This document shows, one piece after another, positions 18,687 to 26,985 of a DNA stretch of 64,000 nt; the stretch's first letter is position 1, and each line of letters opens with the position of its first letter. Both the position numbers and the translations under genes were made by a program. The notes under the pieces were generated by a model, which was not told the DNA's origin, made no database searches, and saw nothing but the letters and a program-made list of their open reading frames with translations. The stretch comes from Sphingobacterium sp. PCS056. GTDB taxonomy: Bacteria; Bacteroidota; Bacteroidia; Sphingobacteriales; Sphingobacteriaceae. The stretch lies in NCBI RefSeq assembly GCF_023273895.1, contig NZ_CP096883.1:1550001-1614000 (forward strand). The letters run 5' to 3'.

Positions 18687-21600
18687 ATGAAAAACGTAGG
18701 TCTTTTATTAGTCCTCGTGGTTCTCCTTTCGTTTGATGTATTTGCTCAACAGGTAACAGGTGTGGTCCGGGATGTATCGGGAAGTACCATGGTCGGAGCG
18801 ACGCTGAGAAATTTATCTACCCAGATAAGTGCACAAACCAATAGCAAAGGAGAGTTTACGATGGTCGCAAAGCCGGGAGATATGGTCGAGGCAAGCTTGC
18901 TTGGATACGAATCAAAAAGGCTAAAAGTGGAGGCACAGTCGCCGCTCAATTTTGAACTGAATACGACTTTCTCCACTTTAGATGAAACGGTCGTCATCGG
19001 TTATCAAAAAATCTCTAGAAAGAAAACTACCGCAGCCATTTCCAGTATTTCGGGTAAAGAATTGGCTAATCTTCCCGCGGCAAGTTTTGATCAATTGCTG
19101 CAGGGACGCCTATCGGGTGTAAATGTACAGAATTTTACAGGTGAACCAGGGGCATCTCCTACCGTTCAAGTACGTGGAAATACAAGCTTAAATCGAGAGT
19201 ATGATGAGTTTAGCGTCGGTAATGCCCCGCTGTATGTTGTAGATGGAGTACCTCAGCCTCCGCAACAATACACTTCTCCAGTGACAGGTACAGGTACAAA
19301 TTTTATCGCAGGTATTAATCCGCAGGATATTGAAAGTATTGATGTGCTGAAAGATGCTTCTGCTGCCGCTATCTATGGATCGAGAGCATCAAGCGGTGTC
19401 ATCCTGATCACCACGAAAAAGGGTATCAGTCGTGAACCACAGGTGATGGTTTCGGCATATTCAGGCTTGACACAGCGCCCTGAGTTGCGAGATGTAGCGA
19501 TAGGAGCTGAAGAGAGACGTCAAAAAATGCGCATTTTAGAAGAATTACAGCAATATCGACCTGATATTGATAATCGAAACATATCTTTTCTGCTTACGGA
19601 TAGCTTAAATCCAGCTTTTAACGGTGCTACCGATTGGCAGGATATGTACTACCGAAAAGGAATGGTCAATAATGCTGATCTGAGCCTAAGTGGAGGGGGA
19701 TTTGGGGGATCAAATTATCGTTTCAGTGCCGGCTTATACGACGAGAAAGGAATTGTGAAAGCCACCGGATTTAAGCGCTATTCAACACGGCTAAACTTAA
19801 TGTCCAAGGCACTGAATGAACGGTTGATGATCAATCCGATTGTTGCTTATTCGCGTACAGAGCGCACGCGAGCTGGTGGTGGCGGAGTGGGGGTAACAGC
19901 TAGATACACCCCTGCATCTTATTTCAACCTTAGTGAAACCCGAAAAAATTATCTTTTGGGAATGTATAATGATGATTCGGATGTCAATACCGGTAATCAG
20001 TTTACTTTCAACCTGAATCTGGGGTATGATTTTTCAAAAGCGTTAAAATTTACCTCTCAAACTTCTTATATCTATTCCAACAGTAGACGTGATGTGAGTA
20101 CACCCTCATCAGTGGCTAATTTTACAGGAAACAGACAAGATGTCTTTTCAGATAATCAGGTCAACGTGTTGTCTTCTAATTATTTCAGTTATACTAAAGA
20201 ATTTAACAAACATAGCCTGAGCATGATCTTGGGAAGTGACCTGGAATATAATCAATACCGGTCAGTGGGGGCGGGTGCTTCGAATGGTTCTTCAGACCAA
20301 ATCAAAGTCATACAAGGATTTCAGCAACGTTATCTGACGGCTTGGTCCGATTATCAGGCTTATAGTATGGCTTCATTTTATTCGCGACTGGCATATGACT
20401 ATGATTCTAGGTATCTCGTTTCTGCCAGTATCCGTGGCGATGGATCATCCCGCTTTGGCGTCGGTAATAAATGGGGTTATTTTCCGTCGGCTTCCGTAGC
20501 ATGGCTCGTTTCGGAAGAATCCTTTATGAAAGACAAAGAGTCTTTGTTTTCGATGTTAAAACTGCGTGCTAGTTTGGGTACAACGGGTGGACTACCCGGG
20601 AATAATTACTTGCAATATAATCTTTATCGGGTCAATGCTGGAAATTTCTGGGGAAATAACAATGCAACCTCTTATAATGGTGTCACCGCGATAACGCCCA
20701 ATCTGGTAGATGGGGTCGCACAGCCTAATATCAGCTGGGAGCGCTCGACACAGTGGAATATTGGTGTGGATGGAGAAATTGCTAATGGTCGTTTTTCTTT
20801 TGCACTGGACGTCTTTAACAAGGAAAATAAACAATCCTTGTTTGATGTTGCATTGCCGGTCACAACGGGGTATGATCGCGCATTGACCAATTCGGTGGGC
20901 GTAAGGAACTATGGTGCTGAAGTGGTGCTGATGGCTAATCCGCTTCCAAGAACAAGTCCTGTTCAGTGGTTTAGCCGATTGAATGTCTCCTATGTGAAAA
21001 ATAAAATCATGAATCTGCCTAATTCGGGTCGCGATTTGGTGGTCGCCGGTTCCCGTTTTGATAAAACACATATTCTATCCGTCGGTAGCCCGATCAATAC
21101 TTTTTACTTGTACCAAACTTTAGGGATTTTCTCAAATCCTAATGAGATTCCAATCAATCCGCTGACAGGTGACCGCTATAATTCTGGAGGAAGCCCCTTT
21201 GCTCCGGGTGATATGTGGATCAGAGATGTGGATGGAGACTACATGATTGATCCCTTCAATGATGGCATCAATCCAGACAAGCTTCCGATCGGCGATCCGA
21301 ATCCTAAATTTACGGGTGGCTGGACAAATAATGTGACTTGGAAGAATTTCAATGTTGGGGTACTCTTCACCTTTTTGTTTGACAGGGATGTGCTCAATCT
21401 ATATCAATCTGATTTATTTGAGAATGGTGCAGCGACCAATTCAACCGATGGTTTTGCGCAGTATGCGACACCTGATTTTAGTAAGATCAATATCTGGCGT
21501 AAACCGGGAGATCGAGCCGATTATCCAGCCTATCCTTTAGGATCTTGGCGCTATTATACCGTTGCTGGTCAAACATTTTTCATGGATAAAGGTGATTATT

Positions 21601-21824
21601 TCAGAGTGAAGAGTGTGAGTCTTTCTTACAGTCTGCCCAATCGTTTAGTCTCGGGATGGGGGATGAAAAGTATTCGCATGTATGGTATCGTAGATAATTT
21701 AATGATGTTCCAGCGTTCGAAAAGATTACCGGATGCCGAGGCTGTAAATTATTACGGTGAATATGAGGGTAATGGTTATCCGATCCCGAGCAAGTTTACT
21801 TTTGGTGTTGAATTACAATTTTAA
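18687..21824 (+). CDS. SusC-like TonB-dependent outer-membrane transporter
   Basis: A 1045-residue SusC/RagA-family protein. After the signal peptide (to VFAQ) comes a carboxypeptidase-D regulatory-like domain (about 20-95), then the SusC signature around STLDETVVIGYQK, the plug (about 110-215, ending with DASAAAIYGSRASSGVI) and a 22-stranded barrel ending in the aromatic FTFGVELQF needed for BAM assembly. There is no N-terminal STN domain, so it is not a FecI-type signalling transducer, unlike the second SusC in the window. With SusD 10 bases downstream it should import oligosaccharides or glycopeptides across the outer membrane. Context suggests arabinosylated, Hyp-rich fragments as ligands; this is inference. 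Confidence 0.92.
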   Translation: MKNVGLLLVLVVLLSFDVFAQQVTGVVRDVSGSTMVGATLRNLSTQISAQTNSKGEFTMVAKPGDMVEASLLGYESKRLKVEAQSPLNFELNTTFSTLDETVVIGYQKISRKKTTAAISSISGKELANLPAASFDQLLQGRLSGVNVQNFTGEPGASPTVQVRGNTSLNREYDEFSVGNAPLYVVDGVPQPPQQYTSPVTGTGTNFIAGINPQDIESIDVLKDASAAAIYGSRASSGVILITTKKGISREPQVMVSAYSGLTQRPELRDVAIGAEERRQKMRILEELQQYRPDIDNRNISFLLTDSLNPAFNGATDWQDMYYRKGMVNNADLSLSGGGFGGSNYRFSAGLYDEKGIVKATGFKRYSTRLNLMSKALNERLMINPIVAYSRTERTRAGGGGVGVTARYTPASYFNLSETRKNYLLGMYNDDSDVNTGNQFTFNLNLGYDFSKALKFTSQTSYIYSNSRRDVSTPSSVANFTGNRQDVFSDNQVNVLSSNYFSYTKEFNKHSLSMILGSDLEYNQYRSVGAGASNGSSDQIKVIQGFQQRYLTAWSDYQAYSMASFYSRLAYDYDSRYLVSASIRGDGSSRFGVGNKWGYFPSASVAWLVSEESFMKDKESLFSMLKLRASLGTTGGLPGNNYLQYNLYRVNAGNFWGNNNATSYNGVTAITPNLVDGVAQPNISWERSTQWNIGVDGEIANGRFSFALDVFNKENKQSLFDVALPVTTGYDRALTNSVGVRNYGAEVVLMANPLPRTSPVQWFSRLNVSYVKNKIMNLPNSGRDLVVAGSRFDKTHILSVGSPINTFYLYQTLGIFSNPNEIPINPLTGDRYNSGGSPFAPGDMWIRDVDGDYMIDPFNDGINPDKLPIGDPNPKFTGGWTNNVTWKNFNVGVLFTFLFDRDVLNLYQSDLFENGAATNSTDGFAQYATPDFSKINIWRKPGDRADYPAYPLGSWRYYTVAGQTFFMDKGDYFRVKSVSLSYSLPNRLVSGWGMKSIRMYGIVDNLMMFQRSKRLPDAEAVNYYGEYEGNGYPIPSKFTFGVELQF

Positions 21825-21834
21825 TCAGAGCGTC

Positions 21835-23457
21835 ATGAAAATATTATTTATAAGCAATTATTGGAAATGGGTACTTCTTTTAGCTATTGGCATGAGTGCC
21901 CTGTCGTGCAACAAATTTTTGCAAGAGGAACCTCAAAATTCCACTTATAAGGAGGTCTACTGGAAAGATCCAAAAGCAGGAGAAACTGCGATCGCTGGTA
22001 ATTATTCCTTATTGAGAAATGCCTTGATGGACGGTTTTTATGGAGTTGGAAATCGCTATTATATCTATGGGGATATGACTCCTGATATTTATATCGGCAT
22101 CAATCGGGATAGTTACAGTCATCCCGAAATCGGAAAAGGAAATTGGACCAGCAATTATTTTGCACATTCTTATGGCAATTGGACCGTATTTTATAAAACA
22201 ATAGCCATGTCCAATATCATTCTCAAAGAAATGCCGTTGGTCTCAAATGATATCTTGATCTTAGAGCAGGCAGATCCAGAAGCTTTCCGTAAAAAAATTA
22301 TGGGACAAGCTTATTTTATTCGGGCTTTTTCTTATTTCATGTTGACTAAAATATGGGGAGATGTTCCTTTAGTAACAGAGTCTTATGATGATCCGATCAG
22401 TGCGCCTCATCTGGGTCGTACTCCTAGAGTTGAGATCATGAAACAGATCGAGGAGGATTGTCGCCATGCGATAAACTTGTTAAGCTGGGGCTATAAAACA
22501 GTCGCAGAACGAGCTGTTACAGCAAATAGAGGTTCGGCTTATGCCCTATTGGCACACTTGTATCTTTGGCGTGCGACGACAACTGATCTCTCATCGAACA
22601 ATCCGATCATGAATGATGTGAGTAGTGCGGATACGACGATCAATACTTTACTCGCTCAAGGGGGGTACACACTTGCAGATACCGCTAAATATGGTGATAT
22701 TTTTAAAGGAAGATCGAGCGAAGGTATTTTTGAATTGAATGTAAGTGAAAATACATTAGAGGGGTCGAGCGCACATATTGGGATGAAATTTTTGAACAAT
22801 AGCTATATCCCAACGTATGGTGCAGTGGCCGATTTCTTTACCAAACCAGCGTATTTAAGTAGTCATTTTTACAAGATCGAAGAGAAAGAGGATTGGGTCT
22901 GGCATCAAGATATAGGGCAATGGGTCTGGGAAAATGTACAAACTCGGGTGCTTGATACATTGGATGTACGCTTCAAAAATAATTTTGTCAATTATACAAC
23001 GGATGTACCCGTATGCATTAAATATAGCAATATTGTCTTTAGAAATCCAGGACAGCAACTTGAACCCTATAACAGTAATAACTTAATCTTATTTAGGTTG
23101 AGCGATATCAAATTGTTGCAGGCGGAAATAGCGCTCTACCAAAATAATCCGAGTCGGGCGATTACCATTATCAATGCCTCAAGAACGCGATATGGAGGTG
23201 ATCCGTCGATTTTATTAAAACCGGGTCTAGCAAAAACCGAAGTGATGAAAGAATATATGATCGAACGCGGAAAAGAGCTGTATCTGGAAGGTCATCTATT
23301 TTTTGATATGATCCGCACCCGGACCTACTCAGATCATATCGCCTGGTTAAGCGAGGCTCGTTTTAAACAGGGTGGTTTTTTCTGGCCTGTAGATCCTCGT
23401 TTATTTAGTGAAAATAGACTTTTGGTACAGACAGAATACTGGCGTGGAAAGATTTAA
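21835..23457 (+). CDS. SusD-like surface lipoprotein
   Basis: A 540-residue SusD/RagB protein. I start it at 21835, where the signal peptide MKILFISNYWKWVLLLAIGM leads into the lipobox SALSC; the frame opens 78 bases earlier inside susC, but that extension has no signal character. The N-terminal SusD-like TPR region and the C-terminal part ending with the family motif (ERGKELYLEGHLFFDMIRT, then FFWPVDPRLFSEN) are intact. As the lipid-anchored lid of the SusC barrel it captures substrate at the cell surface. It lies 10 bases after susC and is presumably co-transcribed. Confidence 0.92.
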   Translation: MKILFISNYWKWVLLLAIGMSALSCNKFLQEEPQNSTYKEVYWKDPKAGETAIAGNYSLLRNALMDGFYGVGNRYYIYGDMTPDIYIGINRDSYSHPEIGKGNWTSNYFAHSYGNWTVFYKTIAMSNIILKEMPLVSNDILILEQADPEAFRKKIMGQAYFIRAFSYFMLTKIWGDVPLVTESYDDPISAPHLGRTPRVEIMKQIEEDCRHAINLLSWGYKTVAERAVTANRGSAYALLAHLYLWRATTTDLSSNNPIMNDVSSADTTINTLLAQGGYTLADTAKYGDIFKGRSSEGIFELNVSENTLEGSSAHIGMKFLNNSYIPTYGAVADFFTKPAYLSSHFYKIEEKEDWVWHQDIGQWVWENVQTRVLDTLDVRFKNNFVNYTTDVPVCIKYSNIVFRNPGQQLEPYNSNNLILFRLSDIKLLQAEIALYQNNPSRAITIINASRTRYGGDPSILLKPGLAKTEVMKEYMIERGKELYLEGHLFFDMIRTRTYSDHIAWLSEARFKQGGFFWPVDPRLFSENRLLVQTEYWRGKI

Positions 23458-23488
23458 TGACGCATTTAGAAACTTAAATTCTTTAGAA

Positions 23489-24196
23489 ATGATGATTAAA
23501 ATAATAAAAAAAACTGGTGCATATCTATCATTTGCCTTGTTGTTTTTTCACATATTGACCTCATGCAAGAAAGATGATTATATCAACGATGGCGGTATTC
23601 ATCAAGCGAAAGTGAATATGACCACCTATGATTTTCTGGCATCGCACCCAAAATTTGATTCTTTGGTGCGGATCATCGATCGGGCTAACTTAAAAGAGCT
23701 GGTGAACAGTGACATCACTTTTTATGCAACAACAAATTGGGGCGTAGCAGAATATGTGAGTGCAAAAAAGCAACAGCGTATCGCAGAGGTAGGGGATGAA
23801 AATATTTCTTTTACTATTGATGATATTGATCCAAAACGATTGGATTCATTGAAGATCTATATGTTTAAAGGAAAGGTCGAGCGTGATAAGCTGGATATTA
23901 ATGGCGCATATTTTACTAATTTGTTTGGACCCATTAATGGTGTGCGATTTCAGTTGGGATTGAGGCGAACAAGAGATTATAGCTCATATGTCGATTATGT
24001 GGATTATTTATATTACACAAAAGTGAATGGAACGCTGGATTCGGAAGAACCAAACCCAAATGCGATCCCGGAAGCACAACGAGATGCGCGCGTAGATGTA
24101 CAGACTTCAGGAATTATTACGACTACAGGTATCATACACGTACTGCACGGTGGCCATCGTTTGTTTTTTAATAAAGAAAAAATGGCTGCCAATTAA
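23489..24196 (+). CDS. Fasciclin (FAS1)-domain lipoprotein
   Basis: About 235 residues from the ATG at 23489 (a second ATG follows directly). The signal peptide ends with the lipobox ILTSC, so it is a lipoprotein. Residues about 45-230 resemble a FAS1 domain: TTYDFLASHPKFDSLVRIID, the ANLKELVNSDITFYAT stretch near its start, and the C-terminal TTGIIHVLHG strand that marks the end of FAS1 folds. FAS1 lipoproteins are common companions of SusC/SusD in Bacteroidota loci and may help hold ligands at the surface. The gene sits 31 bases after susD in the same orientation. Specific ligand unknown. Confidence 0.75.
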   Translation: MMIKIIKKTGAYLSFALLFFHILTSCKKDDYINDGGIHQAKVNMTTYDFLASHPKFDSLVRIIDRANLKELVNSDITFYATTNWGVAEYVSAKKQQRIAEVGDENISFTIDDIDPKRLDSLKIYMFKGKVERDKLDINGAYFTNLFGPINGVRFQLGLRRTRDYSSYVDYVDYLYYTKVNGTLDSEEPNPNAIPEAQRDARVDVQTSGIITTTGIIHVLHGGHRLFFNKEKMAAN

Positions 24197-24326
24197 TTTG
24201 AAGATCATCTTCAAGATTGGTAGCTTAAAATGCTGTGTTTATAAAATTATGAGGAGTAAAAACTCAACAAAGTGATCTATACTGCTCATGATAGCATTAT
24301 GACCGATAAAAATAAAATATATTCCA

Positions 24327-25352
24327 ATGAAAAAGAATAATATAACCAGATATACGATCCTTTTATGCGTGATGGCCGGTATGATCCTCTCCTCCTGTTC
24401 GAAGATCGAGGAAGGATTTTTGAGTGATACCATTCGGTATCGGGACAGTGTGATTTACTGTAAGCGGGGAATGACACTTACGGTTTCGGACCGCATAAAT
24501 GCAGATGGATCGACTCCTCCATTTGATTTTAAGATGATCAACCTGCGCAATAAATTGACGGGAGAACCTGCTCCGGCAGAATTTTCAAAGACCTACGAAA
24601 TTGAAGTTTTTAAAGAAGGAATGACGTTTAATGCTGCCACTGATACCACTGTCGCTCTTCTGAAAGCAAAGCGGGAGTTGAAGCAGGTAACACCAATGGA
24701 ATTTAACCCGATCAGCGGGCAGATCAGTTTTAATCGCGCATCTGCAAATCTACCTTTAGGGGTCTATACTTTTGATTTGCAGGCAACGAATCGCAAGGGC
24801 ACCAAAATCTATAAAGCATTTGCCGAGATACATGTGATCGAACCATTTTTCGAGGACGTTTTTGCAATAACGTATGCCTCGCTTACGGGATCAAATGCAT
24901 CAGAAACTTTTACACCGGCTTATAATAGTAATATCAAATTGACCTGTAAAAAGGTTTCTGATGAAGGTGCACGTGTGATCCTAAAAGTTGTTGATAAAAA
25001 TGGTCGCGCATGGGACCCAAGTGCGGGACAGGTCATCAAGCGTGGAGATCGTCCTACGTTTGAATCGCACGTTCGTTTCAATCCGGTTGTTGCCACAAAC
25101 AACGCATTGGTATGTGATTATGAAGTAGCTCCGTTTCCCCTAACAAAATTCAATGATGGGAAGACAAATTGGGAGTACAATATTTATTACCGTATACCGA
25201 TGCGCTTTGCAGCGATGGATGGACATCCTAACCATAATATCAATCCTGTATTTGGATTTCGTGTTTTGATGGAAGGAACATTTGAAGTGGAAGTGAAGTT
25301 AACGAATGTCGCGGCGATCAATTCATCAGGAACGCCTACGACAGGAAATTAA
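24327..25352 (+). CDS. SusD-associated lipoprotein, DUF5007-like
   Basis: A 341-residue protein with a signal peptide and lipobox MILSSC. After this comes KIEEGFLSDTIRYRDSVIYC and an Ig-like beta-rich middle (PLGVYTFDLQATNRKG), a pattern I associate with DUF5007 lipoproteins encoded next to SusC/SusD genes; the family number is from memory. It is likely a surface glycan- or ligand-binding protein of the system. Last gene of the susC operon, followed by a strong terminator at 25446. The 130-bp gap upstream has a leader resembling that of the GH127-type gene. Confidence 0.65.
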   Translation: MKKNNITRYTILLCVMAGMILSSCSKIEEGFLSDTIRYRDSVIYCKRGMTLTVSDRINADGSTPPFDFKMINLRNKLTGEPAPAEFSKTYEIEVFKEGMTFNAATDTTVALLKAKRELKQVTPMEFNPISGQISFNRASANLPLGVYTFDLQATNRKGTKIYKAFAEIHVIEPFFEDVFAITYASLTGSNASETFTPAYNSNIKLTCKKVSDEGARVILKVVDKNGRAWDPSAGQVIKRGDRPTFESHVRFNPVVATNNALVCDYEVAPFPLTKFNDGKTNWEYNIYYRIPMRFAAMDGHPNHNINPVFGFRVLMEGTFEVEVKLTNVAAINSSGTPTTGN

Positions 25353-25445
25353 GTCAATCACACATGCTGCGCAGATATAACAATAATGAGAAGTGATGGA
25401 GAATGTCTCCAGCATGGTCATCACTAAATAGATCGCATCATATCC

Positions 25446-25489
25446 AAGAGCTGAGGAAAGTTAATTATTTAACTTCCCTCAGCTCTTTT
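25446..25489 (+). terminator. Terminator at the end of the susC operon
   Basis: A 17-bp stem with one mismatch (left arm 25446-25462, right arm 25471-25487, loop AATTATTT) followed by TTG. It carries the A/T flanks of a bidirectional intrinsic terminator and separates the DUF5007-like gene from the reductase gene. Confidence 0.8.
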
Positions 25490-25581
25490 GGGTAAAAAAC
25501 GGTTATCAAAAGGTAGTTTACAAGGACTGGACTTCTTTATTTTTAGTTATGTTTAGGGTTTTACCAAATGCTGTGGAACAT

Positions 25582-26520
25582 ATGAAAATTATTGAAAAAG
25601 AAACGATTGATGCGATACTTAAATACGATAAATTGATTGAAGCGCTGCGCCAGATTTTTCAATCAACATTCACGATGCCAGTTCGGCATCATCACTTTTA
25701 TCAAAATGCTGAGGGAACTGAAAATACCCTTATTTTAATGCCTTGCTGGACGGACAATTATATTGGAATCAAACAAGTTGTTGTCGCTCCTGATAACCAT
25801 ACCAAACAACTACCGGCTATTCATGCCTTATATACCTTATTGGATGCGGTCACGGGACAACCTTTAGCTCAGATGGATGCTGCAGGGTTGACTTCCCGAA
25901 GAACAGCCTGCACTTCTGCTTTAGCGGCATCTTATTTAGCTCGAGAAGATTCAAAAACTCTGTTAATTGTTGGAGGAGGGAAAGTTGCTCAACATCTTTT
26001 GCAAGCGCATTCGGCGGTACGTCACTATAGTCAAGTATTTATCTGGACACGTAATCCATCGAAAGGCGCGACATTGGTATCCGACTTGCAAAAGGCAGGA
26101 TTTGATCACGTGACCTATGTCGATAATTTGAAGGAAGCAGTGGGGCAGGCAGATGTGATCTCCTGCGCTACGCTGAGTCATGAACCTTTGATACTAGGAG
26201 AATGGATTAAGGCGGGTGCCCACTTGGATCTAATCGGGTCTCATACGCCTAAAACACGCGAAGTAGATGATACAGCCATTATGAAGAGTAGCATCTTTGT
26301 CGATTCGCGAGCAGGTGCGCTTCATGAAACAGGGGAACTAGCGATTCCAATTGCTACAGGAGTATTGGATCCGCAAAGTATAAAAGGGGATATCAAAGAA
26401 CTCTGCTGTGGGGAGATTAAAGGGAGATCATCATCGACTGAAATTACACTCTTTAAATCGGCGGGACTGGCTATCGAGGATCTCGCGGCGGCTTTGCTCG
26501 TGTATCAGTCCGTTGTTTGA
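25582..26520 (+). CDS. Ornithine cyclodeaminase/mu-crystallin family protein, possible pyrroline-2-carboxylate reductase
   Basis: About 312 residues from the ATG at 25582; the frame also has an ATG at 25549 adding 11 residues, but the family normally starts near MKIIEKETIDAIL. The NAD(P)-binding site is LLIVGGGKVAQHLLQAH and the family motif AGLTSRRTACTSALAASYLA precedes it. Members are ornithine cyclodeaminases, alanine dehydrogenases, or ketimine reductases that turn 1-pyrroline-2-carboxylate into L-proline. Beside a hydroxyproline locus the last is the best guess, salvaging imino acid produced when the D-amino-acid oxidase acts on D-proline. It is separated from the susC operon by a strong terminator, so it has its own promoter. 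Confidence 0.75.
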   Translation: MKIIEKETIDAILKYDKLIEALRQIFQSTFTMPVRHHHFYQNAEGTENTLILMPCWTDNYIGIKQVVVAPDNHTKQLPAIHALYTLLDAVTGQPLAQMDAAGLTSRRTACTSALAASYLAREDSKTLLIVGGGKVAQHLLQAHSAVRHYSQVFIWTRNPSKGATLVSDLQKAGFDHVTYVDNLKEAVGQADVISCATLSHEPLILGEWIKAGAHLDLIGSHTPKTREVDDTAIMKSSIFVDSRAGALHETGELAIPIATGVLDPQSIKGDIKELCCGEIKGRSSSTEITLFKSAGLAIEDLAAALLVYQSVV

Positions 26521-26854
26521 TCTTCTGGTATCTGAATCATAACGGATGCTGATGCTTGAAAATCGTAGGTCCCTGAATAGCAAGTTTTAATATGAGATGA
26601 GTGATTATCTTGGATTGCGGTAGTACCATGGGTCATCATTTTAAAATAAATAGGTTTAATTCCACGGTCGTTCATATCATCGGAATGGATATATTTTTGC
26701 TCATTTTTCTTCCTTTTTTAAAATAAAAGAATACTAAAAATACTTCCAAGAGCAAGATAGTTAAAAACGATTGTAAATAAGGCGTTTACAGTCGTTTTTC
26801 ATTTTTAGGTAGCGAAACAAGAAGCGGCAAAAAGCGATAAAAAGCATAAGTTTA
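26521..26854. other. Gap between the reductase gene and the island's left end
   Basis: 334 bases of chromosomal DNA without a convincing gene. A 56-codon minus-strand frame (26505-26675) overlaps the reductase 3' end and has no recognisable features, so it is not called. The only clear structure is the terminator hairpin at 26763-26799. Confidence 0.6.
26763..26804 (+). terminator. Terminator hairpin left of the island
   Basis: A 15-bp stem with one mismatch (AAAAACGATTGTAAA at 26763-26777, TTTACAGTCGTTTTT at 26785-26799) and a 7-base loop, flanked by A- and T-runs. It lies 56 bases left of the island's left repeat. Confidence 0.7.
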
Positions 26855-26873
26855 GTTACTAAATCGTTACCTA
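26855..26873. repeat. Left attachment-site repeat (attL)
   Basis: The 19-bp repeat GTTACTAAATCGTTACCTA, identical to 47009-47027. Similarity extends leftwards: ATAAG precedes both copies at the same spacing, giving 25 of 28 matching bases. Just inside the element, GTTACC (26866-26871) and GGTAAC (26884-26889) form an inverted pair 12 bases apart, as expected for recombinase core-binding sites. Confidence 0.75.
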
Positions 26874-26985
26874 TTCCGATTTTGGTAACGGGTTTACAAG
26901 TGTTTGTTTTTCAATATATTGCATCATTCTTCATCTTGATTTCGAACTCACTAAGTTTTAATTTTAACACTAAGTGTAGCGAGTT

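Noticed and set aside
26505-26675. 56-codon minus-strand open frame beside the island
   Set aside because: It overlaps the 3' end of the reductase gene, has no recognisable motif, no clear ribosome binding site and no partner gene. Probably chance.
26763-26873. tRNA gene as integration target at the left junction
   Set aside because: I looked for a tRNA 3' end next to the 19-bp repeat and found none; the nearby hairpin is a terminator, and the right junction also lacks tRNA sequence.
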